Below are positions 1 through 6,456 of a stretch of DNA of 17,233 nucleotides, piece after piece. The notes under the pieces were generated by a model, which was not told the DNA's origin, did not search any database, and saw only the letters and a list, made by a program, of their open reading frames with translations. Origin of the DNA: Candidatus Moraniibacteriota bacterium (lineage in GTDB: Bacteria > Patescibacteriota > Minisyncoccia > CAIUEV01 > JAHKAQ01). The stretch is taken from NCBI GenBank assembly GCA_014729445.1, contig WJJX01000030.1, positions 1 through 17,233 on the forward strand, written 5' to 3'. The position numbers and the translations under genes were made by a program. The stretch's first letter is position 1. Each line of letters begins with the position of its first letter.

Positions 1-1
1 T

Positions 2-1090
2 GACAAGGAAAAAGTAATCTTTTCCGTTAAAGAAGGCGACTTTAACTACTACTATCTGGCTTTTTTAAAGGATATAAAAAAAGAGGCAATTAACAATGAA
101 AATGTTATTTATTTAAATTCCGTTTTATACAAATTGGACAGACAGTTAACCAATCCGGATCCCTCCTCGCCCCTTGATCAAAAGACCCCTCAAGATGCAA
201 ATCAGGATAATACAGATTCCAACTCGCAAAAAGAGATTGAAAAAATTAAAGAATTGGAATTTGATTTTAAAGAAAATCAGCTGCCCTTTATCGACGCTGA
301 AAAGGAAGCCCAAAAGATGAACGCCGAAAGCCTTAATCTATCCCTTGAATCTTTTAAATGGCTGAATAATGAAGCTTTTTACTTTAAACATAAAAAGGAT
401 CTTTACCTGCTTAACCTCAATAAAAGATCGGCTGCCTTAACTCTGGAAGATATTAAAGCCTACGAAATATCCCAAGAAGATATTTATTTTATTAAAACCG
501 AAAAAAACTTAATTTTTAAATCCGCCTATAATGGCGATCCGGATAGCATTATTCAATTAACCAGCAATGAGATAAACAAGGAGGGTCAATTCAAATTATT
601 TGTTTATGATGAAAAAAGAATAGCGGCCTTATTGTTGGACAAAGGCATTCTCTATTTATACAATGACCAGGACGAGGAATACCAAAATTTCAAGGAATTT
701 GACCAAAATATTAAAGGCGCTCAATTCTCCGACGACGGAAAAAAACTGCTTTACTTCAATGAAGACGCAATAAAGGTCTATTATCTAAAAGAATGGGAAG
801 TTCAACCGAAAAATGAAATCGGATCCAATATCACTGTGCTTGAAGAAAAAGACAGTAAGATTAAAGACGCCATGTGGTACGAGAATTATCAGCATGTTTT
901 ATTCTACAGCAAAAATGAAATAGAAATGGTGGAAATTGATTTAAGAGGAGGAACGAATAAAAATGTGATTAAAAAAAGCGAAGTGGAACCCAAATTTATT
1001 TACGACACCAAAAGCCAACAACTTTTTTATTTAGACAAATCCGATCAGTTTATTCAGCTGTTTTTAGCCGAGTTTCCGCAAGAAGAATAA
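2..1090 (+). CDS. Probable beta-propeller protein, 5' end outside the window
   Basis: The frame is open from base 2 to a TAA at 1088-1090, giving 362 visible residues. A TTG at 134 lies inside this frame, but coding sequence continues upstream of it, so I treat the gene as 5'-partial. About 49 residues of alternating hydrophobic/polar beta-type sequence are followed by an Asp/Asn/Gln/Pro-rich linker (about residues 50-81). The rest contains repeated strand-turn motifs, including SDDGKKLLYF, typical of WD40-like/TolB-type propeller blades. Lys and Glu are abundant, and no membrane segment is visible in this part. CPR genomes often carry PEGA-domain proteins with a C-terminal propeller, and this may be the propeller half of one, but the N-terminus is not seen. 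It converges on rpsI with a 19-bp gap and no clear terminator. Function unknown. Confidence 0.6.
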   Translation, partial: DKEKVIFSVKEGDFNYYYLAFLKDIKKEAINNENVIYLNSVLYKLDRQLTNPDPSSPLDQKTPQDANQDNTDSNSQKEIEKIKELEFDFKENQLPFIDAEKEAQKMNAESLNLSLESFKWLNNEAFYFKHKKDLYLLNLNKRSAALTLEDIKAYEISQEDIYFIKTEKNLIFKSAYNGDPDSIIQLTSNEINKEGQFKLFVYDEKRIAALLLDKGILYLYNDQDEEYQNFKEFDQNIKGAQFSDDGKKLLYFNEDAIKVYYLKEWEVQPKNEIGSNITVLEEKDSKIKDAMWYENYQHVLFYSKNEIEMVEIDLRGGTNKNVIKKSEVEPKFIYDTKSQQLFYLDKSDQFIQLFLAEFPQEE

Positions 1091-1109
1091 TGAACAAAAC
1101 CCAAGGTTA

Positions 1110-1532
1110 TTATCTTTTCGAAAATTGAGGGGCTCTTCTGGCTTTTTTAAGTCCCGGTTTCTTTCGCTCCACCATTCTATCGTCTCTGGTCAGATAACCC
1201 CGATCTTTGAGCTCCTTTTTTAAATCCTGGTTGAATTTTGTTAAAGCTCTGGCTAAACCCAGTCTGCTGGCTTCTGATTGACCCCTGGCGCCTCCTCCCT
1301 GAGCTTTTATACTGATCTTGAAAGGAGTGTTTTTGACAACATCCAAAGGCTGCCTGACAATCTCATGGAGTTCATAAACCGGGAAGTATTTATCCAGCGG
1401 TTTTGCATTAACCGTGATTTCATGATCCTTGCCTTTTATGCTAGAAATTCTGACACTAGCAATTGAGGTTTTTCTTCTCCCGACTGCTTGAAAATATTTA
1501 TTTTGCTTATCTTTAACATCTTGACTGTTCAT
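1110..1532 (-). CDS. rpsI: 30S ribosomal protein S9 (uS9)
   Basis: Small-subunit protein whose C-terminal tail reaches the P-site tRNA. The 140-residue product is slightly longer than the usual ~130. Diagnostic features are the early GRRKTSIASVRI strand, the GGGARGQSEASRLGLARAL block in the middle, and the canonical basic end finishing in SKR, whose last Arg contacts tRNA. It starts with ATG and stops with TAA. It is the last gene of the infA-to-rpsI operon, 40 bp after rplM. The upstream bases are A/T-rich with no Shine-Dalgarno match. Identification is secure. Confidence 0.97.
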   Translation of the reverse strand: MNSQDVKDKQNKYFQAVGRRKTSIASVRISSIKGKDHEITVNAKPLDKYFPVYELHEIVRQPLDVVKNTPFKISIKAQGGGARGQSEASRLGLARALTKFNQDLKKELKDRGYLTRDDRMVERKKPGLKKARRAPQFSKR

Positions 1533-1572
1533 ATAAAAATTCTTAAATTGATTAGGATTTTAAAAAATGATT

Positions 1573-2088
1573 CTAAACTTCCTTTCGTTTAAGCTTCAAT
1601 CTTTTGATCATCTGCTTTCTTAATTTATTTTTAGGCAGCATTCTATAAACCGCCTGGGTGAACACCTTTTCAAAATCTTTGTCTATGGCCTTGGAAAGCG
1701 TGGTTTCTTTAATCCCGCCCGGATACCAACTGTGTCTGTAATAGATTTTATCCTGTAATTTATTATTACCCTTGAATTGAACTTTGTTAAGATTATAAGC
1801 CATGACAAAATCGCCCAAATCTTTATGCGGCTCATATTCAATCTTTCGCTTTCCCGACAACAACAAAGCCACTTCGCTGGCCGCTCTTCCAAAAACCTGA
1901 TCCTTTAGATCAAACTTTATTGTCTTTCTCGCCACTACTTTTTTTCGAGTCTTTTTCTTCAGGGTTTTAGATTTTACAACCGCTTGCTTGCCTTTAACCT
2001 TGGTTGCTGGATCGATCTTTGATTTGATTTTAGATTTCCGCTCTTTCCCTTGATTATTTTTTTCAGCTTTTGACTTATTTTTGGCCAT
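1573..2088 (-). CDS. rplM: 50S ribosomal protein L13 (uL13) with Lys-rich N-terminal extension
   Basis: Early-assembling large-subunit protein. The recognisable core runs from about residue 55 to 166: a divergent start around FDLKDQVFGRAASE, then GKRKIEYEPHKDLGDF, the YYRHSWYPGGIKETTL segment and the MLPKNKLRKQMIKRLK motif. The protein is 171 residues against about 142 usually. It gains about 50 Lys/Ser-rich residues at the N-terminus and stops right after the core, so the usual C-terminal tail is missing. No Met occurs between residue 1 and the core, so the extension cannot be explained by a misplaced ATG start. It starts 35 bp after rplQ, stops at TAG, and sits just upstream of rpsI as in most bacteria. 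An AAGGA occurs about 19 nt before the ATG, too far to be a normal ribosome-binding site. Confidence 0.95.
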   Translation of the reverse strand: MAKNKSKAEKNNQGKERKSKIKSKIDPATKVKGKQAVVKSKTLKKKTRKKVVARKTIKFDLKDQVFGRAASEVALLLSGKRKIEYEPHKDLGDFVMAYNLNKVQFKGNNKLQDKIYYRHSWYPGGIKETTLSKAIDKDFEKVFTQAVYRMLPKNKLRKQMIKRLKLKRKEV

Positions 2089-2123
2089 AATTGAATGATT
2101 AGTTATTCCTTAATTTTCAAAAT

Positions 2124-2672
2124 TTATTTCCGCTTGCGCTTGATCTTTCCTTTTTTTGTCTTTTGATCACCTTGCCCGCTTGCTTTAGTCTCTGACTTTT
2201 TGCTGCTTTCTTTTTTATCGCTTTTATTGTTTTTACCGGCTTTCGATTTGACTTTAGATGAAACAGTCTTTGGTTTACCGGCTTTTTTAGCTTGCTTAGC
2301 CTTATCCTTATCAACTTTTAACATATCAACCAATTCGATCAAAGCAATCTGGGCCGAATCGCTGGAACGTCGATTTAATTTAAGAATCCTGGTATAACCC
2401 CCGTTTCTATTCTTAAAAAAGGGTCCGACTTTTCCAAAGAGCTCTTTAGTCGGTTCTTTACTTAAATTTCTCCTGATCTCTCTTATTCTTGAGACATCCT
2501 CTTGCTTGGCCTTAGTAATCATTTTTTCTATATAAGGTCTCAATTCCTTTGCTTTGGCCAAAGTCGTCTCAATCCTTTTATGTATGATTAAGGAAGTAGC
2601 CAGACTGTTTAACAAAGCCTTTCTTTGTTCGGCCGTCCTTGATAAAGTTCTTCCTTTTTTTAACTTCTTCAT
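2124..2672 (-). CDS. rplQ: 50S ribosomal protein L17 (bL17) with long basic C-terminal tail
   Basis: Large-subunit protein near the exit tunnel. Residues 1-118 match the L17 fold: MKKLKKGRTLSRTAEQRKAL at the start, the LIIHKRIETTLAKAKELRPY helix, and the GGYTRILKLNRRSSDSAQIA block. The remaining ~64 residues are a low-complexity Lys/Ser tail ending in a run of Lys and Arg. Total length is 182 against about 116-127 usually. It lies 30 bp after rpoA, the standard neighbour, and starts with ATG without a Shine-Dalgarno sequence. The core call is secure. The tail is probably disordered and RNA-binding, which is an inference from composition. Confidence 0.96.
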   Translation of the reverse strand: MKKLKKGRTLSRTAEQRKALLNSLATSLIIHKRIETTLAKAKELRPYIEKMITKAKQEDVSRIREIRRNLSKEPTKELFGKVGPFFKNRNGGYTRILKLNRRSSDSAQIALIELVDMLKVDKDKAKQAKKAGKPKTVSSKVKSKAGKNNKSDKKESSKKSETKASGQGDQKTKKGKIKRKRK

Positions 2673-2702
2673 TGCTTGAATTAATTATGTTAACTGGATT
2701 CT

Positions 2703-3746
2703 TTAATCCTTCTCCTCTTTAAGAATAATCCCATGAACCCCTATGGCTTTTTTAATGTCTTTTATGGCTTTTTCGCCCATCCCTTCGATCAACATTAGTT
2801 CTTCCTCCGACTTTTTGGCTACTTTGCCGACAGTATCAAGTTTATTATCCTTTAAAATAGCTAAAATCCTTTTGGATAAATTTAAATCATCTACGGAAAG
2901 CCGTTTTTTGTCAACTTTCTTTTTCTGCTTTTTGGCGGAGACCTTATTGGTTTTACTTTTCTTTTTACCCTCTACAACCTGAGCTTCTTCAACTTTAAGC
3001 GCCGCTCTGTCCTCTTGCTCGCTTTTAATTTCTTGTTGAACTTCTTGAACCAATTTTTTCTCCTCGGTTTCGGCTAAAACGGCAAATTGTTTAACCAAAA
3101 TCTTTGAGGCCTCCTTAAAAGCCTCTTCGGGTTTAATACTGCCATCGGTTCGAATCATAAAGGAAATCTTATCATAATCCGTTCTTTTACCGACTCGCAT
3201 ATTTTCAACCGAGTAATTAATCTTTTCAATCGGAGTAAATAAAGCGTCTACGGCTATTGTTCCAAGCTCTTTGGTGTCCTCTTCTCTTCCTTCAATAGGA
3301 CTATATCCGATCCCTTTTTCAACCGTCATCTCCATTTCCAGCTTGCCTTCGGCATCGGTTATAGTGGCGATCGGTGCTTTTTTATCAATGCTCTCTATAT
3401 TGGAGGACATTTTAAGATCAGAGGCGGTAATTTCTCTAGCTCCTGAAACACTTAACTTAATCTTAACCGGTTCCTCTCGATGCATTTTAAATCTAAGTTT
3501 TTTTAAATTTAAGATAATCTGAACCACGTTTTCCTTAATGCCGGGAATGGTGGCGAACTCGTGATCCACGTCCTTGATTTTTATTTTGGTAATGGCATAT
3601 CCGGGGAGACTGGATAATAAAACTCTTCGCAAAGCGTTGCCTAAGGTGTTTCCATAGCCCGGATAACAGCCTTTTATTTCAAAGACAGCTTCGAAATCAT
3701 CACCCTTAACGTATTTTGGTTTTTGAGGTAATGCTATTGTTTTCAT
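2703..3746 (-). CDS. rpoA: DNA-directed RNA polymerase alpha subunit
   Basis: Alpha dimer that nucleates RNA polymerase assembly. The N-terminal domain (about 1-228) has the dimerisation signature GNTLGNALRRVLLSSLPG (residues 32-49). A charged Lys-rich linker covers about 229-283, and the C-terminal helix-hairpin-helix domain about 284-342. The length of 347 residues is a little above the usual 315-330 because of the linker. Aligning the C-terminal domain by eye, R293 corresponds to E. coli R265, the key UP-element contact. The equivalent of N268 is Ala (A296) and of S299 is Ala. It sits between rpsD and rplQ, starts with ATG and stops with TAA. Confidence 0.98.
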   Translation of the reverse strand: MKTIALPQKPKYVKGDDFEAVFEIKGCYPGYGNTLGNALRRVLLSSLPGYAITKIKIKDVDHEFATIPGIKENVVQIILNLKKLRFKMHREEPVKIKLSVSGAREITASDLKMSSNIESIDKKAPIATITDAEGKLEMEMTVEKGIGYSPIEGREEDTKELGTIAVDALFTPIEKINYSVENMRVGKRTDYDKISFMIRTDGSIKPEEAFKEASKILVKQFAVLAETEEKKLVQEVQQEIKSEQEDRAALKVEEAQVVEGKKKSKTNKVSAKKQKKKVDKKRLSVDDLNLSKRILAILKDNKLDTVGKVAKKSEEELMLIEGMGEKAIKDIKKAIGVHGIILKEEKD

Positions 3747-3780
3747 AAGTTAATATTAAATATGGTTATAGTTAAAATAA

Positions 3781-4401
3781 TTATCGACTGTAGTATTCAA
3801 TCAACAACTGAATATTACCAATGTTTTTAACGTCTTCATACTCCGGTTTATGCAGAATTTTGATGCTCCCTTTTGCCACATCCAAACTCAACCAGTCTAC
3901 CGTGTCCTTCTCTTTGGCCAATTTTTTTAACTGCTCTGCAATTAAGGTTTTCTTTAATTTGTTTTCCTTTACTGAAATTATATCGCTCTCTTTTAATTCA
4001 TAAGAGGGCACATTGAAAGTTCTTCCATTGAGCTTAAAAAATCCATGCGAAACCAATTGTCTGGCTTGGCTTCTGGATTCGGCCATTCCCGATCGATAAA
4101 CCACATTATCGGCTCTCATTTCCAGTTTTTGAATTAAAAGCGCCCTGATATTACCCTGCTTGTTTTTTACTTTCAAAAAATAATTTTTAAGCTGTTTCTC
4201 TTGAATACCGTAAATGTGTTTAATCTTTTGTTTTAAATTCAACTGCATTCCATAATCCGATAATCTGGTCTGTCCTTTGGGTCCATGCACACCGGGCGGA
4301 TAATTCTTTCCCGTGATAGCGCACTTGGGAAGATAGCATCTTTCTCCCTTTAAAAATAATTTTTCTCCTCTTCTTCTACATTTTTTACACGCTGTTATCA
4401 T
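3781..4401 (-). CDS. rpsD: 30S ribosomal protein S4 (uS4), zinc-binding form
   Basis: Primary 16S rRNA binder that starts assembly of the 30S body. Length is 206 residues, normal for the family. The N-terminus carries four cysteines, C5-x2-C8 and C22-x4-C27, the zinc-binding (C+) version of S4. The S4 RNA-binding motif follows in the middle (RADNVVYRSGMAESRSQARQ and the VSHGFFKLNGR loop). The N-terminus starts directly at ITACKKC, a few residues shorter than most. An in-frame TAA lies just upstream of this ATG, so the start is fixed. In many bacteria S4 represses its own operon; no such site can be recognised here. Confidence 0.97.
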   Translation of the reverse strand: MITACKKCRRRGEKLFLKGERCYLPKCAITGKNYPPGVHGPKGQTRLSDYGMQLNLKQKIKHIYGIQEKQLKNYFLKVKNKQGNIRALLIQKLEMRADNVVYRSGMAESRSQARQLVSHGFFKLNGRTFNVPSYELKESDIISVKENKLKKTLIAEQLKKLAKEKDTVDWLSLDVAKGSIKILHKPEYEDVKNIGNIQLLIEYYSR

Positions 4402-4428
4402 AAGATATTTTTAAATTTATAACTGTTA

Positions 4429-4845
4429 TTAAACCCTTCTGGCCTTTCTGGGCCGGCAGCCGTTGTGAGGAATTGGAGTTACGTCCTTAATGGAGTTAAC
4501 TTTGATTCCGTTGTTTCCCAAAGCCCTAATAGCCGCTTCTCTCCCGGCACCCACTCCTTTTACAAAAACATCCACTTCTTTTAATCCGACTCTGGCTACA
4601 TTTTCAAGCGCTCTATTGGAAACCATAGTCGCAGCGTAGGGAGTGGCTTTTTTAGCTCCTTTAAAACCGAGCGCCCCGGCTGAAGACCATCCTAAAATCG
4701 CGCCGCTCAAATCCGCCAGAGAAACAATAGTGTTATTATAGGAACATTTGATATGCACCTGGCCTCTGCTAATTCTTTTCCGTCGCAGCTTCTTAAACTG
4801 TTTTACATTCTTGGCCTTATCTTTTTTGATTGACTTATTCCCCAT
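4429..4845 (-). CDS. rpsK: 30S ribosomal protein S11 (uS11)
   Basis: Platform protein of the 30S subunit. The 138-residue product has the full S11 pattern: a basic N-terminus, QVHIKCSYNNTIVSLAD, the GFKGAKKATPYAA segment, VKGVGAGREAAIRAL, and the canonical end PHNGCRPRKARRV. It lies between rpsM (50-bp gap) and rpsD (27-bp gap) in the classical alpha-operon order. The leader is A/T-rich with no Shine-Dalgarno sequence. Nothing unusual. Confidence 0.98.
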   Translation of the reverse strand: MGNKSIKKDKAKNVKQFKKLRRKRISRGQVHIKCSYNNTIVSLADLSGAILGWSSAGALGFKGAKKATPYAATMVSNRALENVARVGLKEVDVFVKGVGAGREAAIRALGNNGIKVNSIKDVTPIPHNGCRPRKARRV

Positions 4846-4895
4846 TTTTAAAATTTATTAACTAACTGATCTTAAAAATAATGCTTGTTTAAATA

Positions 4896-5282
4896 TTAAG
4901 TCTTTTCGACCTTAACCTTACCGGATCCCATTGTGATCCTTCTATTGCCTCTAACGGTTCGATTATTAGTTCTTGTCTGTTGTCCTCTGACCGGTAATCC
5001 TTTAATATGCCTTGTCCCTCTATAACAACCAATTTCTTTAAGCCTTTTGATATTAGTCATTACTTGGGTTCTTAATTCCCCCTCAACAACATGATTTTTT
5101 TCAATCTCAAGCTTTATTTTATTGACATCTTCGTTTTTTAGCTCTCTGGCTCTTAAATCCTTGTCGATTTTTAGTTTATCCAGGATTTTACCGCTTAAAG
5201 ATCGTCCCACCCCATAGATATAGGTCAGGGAAATTTCTATTCTTTTGTCTTCAGGAATATTGACTCCTAAAATTCTTGGCAT
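4896..5282 (-). CDS. rpsM: 30S ribosomal protein S13 (uS13)
   Basis: Head protein of the 30S subunit forming bridges to the 50S and touching P-site tRNA. The 128 residues start with PRILGVNIPEDKRIEISLTYIYGVG and include the helix-two-turn-helix region. The C-terminal stretch GCYRGTRHIKGLPVRGQQTR is diagnostic. The tail then diverges: RTVRGNRR replaces the usual RTRKGPRK. It follows rpmJ by 19 bp, starts with ATG and stops with TAA. Confidence 0.97.
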   Translation of the reverse strand: MPRILGVNIPEDKRIEISLTYIYGVGRSLSGKILDKLKIDKDLRARELKNEDVNKIKLEIEKNHVVEGELRTQVMTNIKRLKEIGCYRGTRHIKGLPVRGQQTRTNNRTVRGNRRITMGSGKVKVEKT

Positions 5283-5301
5283 ATTAAAAAATTAAAACTA
5301 T

Positions 5302-5418
5302 TTAACCTTGTCTCTGCTTATGTCTTGGATTCTTGGAACATATAACAAAAAGACGCTTTCCCCTTTTGACTATTTTACAATCTCTACATCTTTTTTTGAT
5401 AGATGCTTGAACCTTCAT
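5302..5418 (-). CDS. rpmJ: 50S ribosomal protein L36 (bL36), zinc-binding form
   Basis: A 38-residue gene read directly from the sequence: ATG at 5418-5416 and TAA at 5304-5302. The protein begins MKVQASIKKRCRDC and ends PRHKQRQG, which is the L36 pattern. The zinc ligands C11, C14, C27 and H33 are all present, so this is the zinc-binding form. It lies 17 bp after infA and 19 bp before rpsM, its normal place in the operon. Confidence 0.97.
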   Translation of the reverse strand: MKVQASIKKRCRDCKIVKRGKRLFVICSKNPRHKQRQG

Positions 5419-5435
5419 AATTAAAAAATTATTGC

Positions 5436-5648
5436 TTACAATCTCTTTTTAATCCGACCTTTACTTAGATCATAAGGGCTTATTTCGACCTCAACTTTGT
5501 CGCCGGGGAGCAATTTAATATAATTTACTCTCATCTTTCCGGAAATATGAGCCGTTATTTCATGTCCATTCTCCAATTTGACTTTAAAAACCGCATTCGG
5601 CAAAGCCTCCAAGACTTCGCCCTCCATTATAATTAAATCGTTTCCCAT
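5436..5648 (-). CDS. infA: Translation initiation factor IF-1
   Basis: Small OB-fold factor that binds the A site of the 30S subunit during initiation. The 70-residue product matches the family in length (about 72) and sequence: EGEVLEALPNAVFKVKLENG, then HISGKMRVNYIKLLPGDKV, then the ending SPYDLSKGRIKKRL. It is the first gene of the operon. Upstream, where secY-adk-map are usual, there is a ~416-bp non-coding interval and then tRNA genes. Translation starts at ATG 5648 after an A/T-rich stretch with no Shine-Dalgarno sequence, a long way below the probable promoter at 5813-5784. Confidence 0.97.
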   Translation of the reverse strand: MGNDLIIMEGEVLEALPNAVFKVKLENGHEITAHISGKMRVNYIKLLPGDKVEVEISPYDLSKGRIKKRL

Positions 5649-5682
5649 AAAGGATATTAATTTAAAAAAATTAATAACTTAA

Positions 5683-5777
5683 AAAAGAGGCGCCTTGGCA
5701 GAATCAACTTTCCCAACCTTGCATACCTTTTATCATTTCAGGCTTTTCAAGAGAGATTAGCCCCTCTTTGTGGATTT
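5683..5777 (-). promoter_or_regulatory. Potentially structured 5' leader of infA with terminator-like end
   Basis: Read on the minus strand, the leader begins with CAAAGAGGGGC (5770-5760) and ends with GCGCCTCTTTTTT (5693-5681). The two can pair over about seven bases (AAAGAGG with CCTCTTT) and enclose a 60-70 nt loop. Inside it, GCCT (5743-5740) can pair with AGGC (5696-5693). The 5' arm AAGAG can alternatively pair with CTCTT (5753-5749), giving a mutually exclusive hairpin. The U run right after the closing stem looks like an intrinsic terminator. I recognise no known riboswitch or r-protein leader, and it could also be a short stable RNA of about 95 nt. The pairing was found by eye only. 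Confidence 0.3.
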
Positions 5778-5783
5778 AACAAG

Positions 5784-5813
5784 ATATTAGCAGGAAATAA
5801 ACTAAAATGTCAA
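5784..5813 (-). promoter_or_regulatory. Probable promoter of the infA-rpsI operon
   Basis: On the minus strand a perfect TTGACA (5813-5808) is followed after 18 bp by TAATAT (5789-5784). A TGC directly precedes it, giving an extended -10. Predicted transcription start is near 5777, leaving a leader of about 130 nt before infA. This is the best sigma70-type match in the 416-bp intergenic interval 5649-6064 on this strand. Confidence 0.6.
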
Positions 5814-5995
5814 ATTTTTTGGTGTTTATCAGAAAATGAGCAATCTTCATTGTTAAATTAAACTGATTAATATTTCGCTAACTTAAATAATGAAATAAGT
5901 CTCCTTCAGGCTGTCCGAGAACGAAAGAGTTCAGTTTAGGAATTTGTGTTTTCATACAGTCTTAACTCCAATTAATTTTATTAAATTATAAATAA

Positions 5996-6023
5996 TTGAC
6001 CGAAACAAATAATAGTATATAAT
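5996..6023 (+). promoter_or_regulatory. Probable promoter of the tRNA-Lys/tRNA-Val unit
   Basis: TTGACC at 5996-6001 and a perfect TATAAT at 6018-6023 are separated by 16 bp. Expected start is near 6030, about 35 nt before tRNA-Lys. The tRNA-Val downstream has no equally good promoter of its own, so it may be co-transcribed. Confidence 0.7.
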
Positions 6024-6064
6024 ATTGCTATTCCTTCAAGTTTAGGGAATTTTTGATTTTTTTA

Positions 6065-6137
6065 GGGCGTATAGCTCAGTTGGTAGAGCAGTGGCCTTTT
6101 AAGCCATTGGTCGGAGGTTCGAGTCCTCCTGCGCCCA
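6065..6137 (+). tRNA. tRNA-Lys (UUU)
   Basis: A full cloverleaf folds by hand over 73 nt. The acceptor GGGCGTA pairs with TGCGCCC (one G-U), the D stem is GCTC/GAGC, and the anticodon stem is GTGGC/GCCAT. The anticodon loop CTTTTAA has anticodon TTT. The T arm is GGAGG-TTCGAGT-CCTCC and the discriminator is A. No CCA is encoded (the following bases are CCT), so it must be added enzymatically. Confidence 0.95.
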
Positions 6138-6138
6138 C

Positions 6139-6258
6139 CTTCGCTACGCCGAAGCTTAAGCCGAGGCAAGCTTCGCTAAAGCTCCAACGCAGCTGCGGCG
6201 CGGCACAGCCCACAAACCCTTAAACCCTCCCCGGCCCTCCCTTAACAGGGAGAGGGCG
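6139..6258 (+). repeat. GC-rich hairpin-rich spacer between the tRNAs
   Basis: This spacer is clearly GC-richer than its surroundings and is made of nested inverted repeats. CTTCG (6139-6143) can pair with CGAAG (6150-6154). CGAAGCTT (6150-6157) can pair with AAGCTTCG (6168-6175). A perfect palindrome CGCAGCTGCG lies at 6188-6197. A hairpin GCCCTCCC (6234-6241) pairs with GGGAGAGGGC (6248-6257) around TTAACA, with one bulge. No reading frame of note is present. It resembles REP/MITE-like intergenic repeats, but other copies cannot be checked within this window. It could also end or process the tRNA-Lys transcript. Confidence 0.45.
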
Positions 6259-6310
6259 ATCAAATAAGAATTTTTGTAGATTTTTTAAAGGGTTTATTGA
6301 TTATTTTTAG

Positions 6311-6385
6311 GGGCGTTTAGCTCAGTTGGTTTAGAGCAACTGGTTTACACCCAGTAGGTCACAGGTTCGAGTCCTGTAGCGCCCA
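6311..6385 (+). tRNA. tRNA-Val (UAC)
   Basis: A complete 75-nt cloverleaf. The acceptor GGGCGTT pairs with AGCGCCC (one T-G), the D stem GCTC/GAGC has a 10-nt loop, and the anticodon stem is ACTGG/CCAGT. The loop TTTACAC has anticodon TAC. The T arm is ACAGG-TTCGAGT-CCTGT and the discriminator is A. CCA is not encoded. The last 14 bases plus two downstream bases recur exactly at 7417-7432. Confidence 0.95.
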
Positions 6386-6387
6386 CA
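6372..6387 (+). repeat. Direct repeat copy 1 (tRNA-Val 3' end), possible attachment site
   Basis: The 16-mer TCCTGTAGCGCCCACA covers the 3' T-stem and acceptor strand of tRNA-Val and occurs again at 7417-7432. A tRNA 3' end is the classic target of tyrosine-recombinase elements. No integrase is present in the interval, so the att interpretation is an inference. Confidence 0.5.
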
Positions 6388-6391
6388 TGTT

Positions 6392-6418
6392 AAAAATCCG
6401 CCGTTTGGCGGGTTTTTT
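6392..6418. terminator. Bidirectional intrinsic terminator
   Basis: The stem CCGCC (6398-6402) pairs with GGCGG (6407-6411) around a 4-nt GTTT loop. It is flanked by A5 on the left and T6 on the right, so it works on both strands. It ends the tRNA unit on the plus strand and the metallopeptidase-like gene on the minus strand. Confidence 0.85.
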
Positions 6419-6456
6419 AGTATTTATTTTCTGAATATTTTTAATTAGGTTTATGA

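Noticed and set aside
5683..5777. SRP (4.5S) RNA, suggested by the ~95-nt length and a GCCAAGGC string
   Set aside because: The conserved GGUCAGG and GGAAGGAAGCAG elements of the SRP hairpin are absent.
5776..5850. A 24-codon minus-strand frame (start MKIAHFLINT)
   Set aside because: It overlaps the probable operon promoter and would be transcribed only from further upstream. Likely chance.
5878..5955. A 25-codon minus-strand frame (start MKTQIPKLNS) in the gap upstream of the infA promoter
   Set aside because: It has no ribosome-binding site, resembles no known peptide, and short frames are common. I kept the interval as non-coding.
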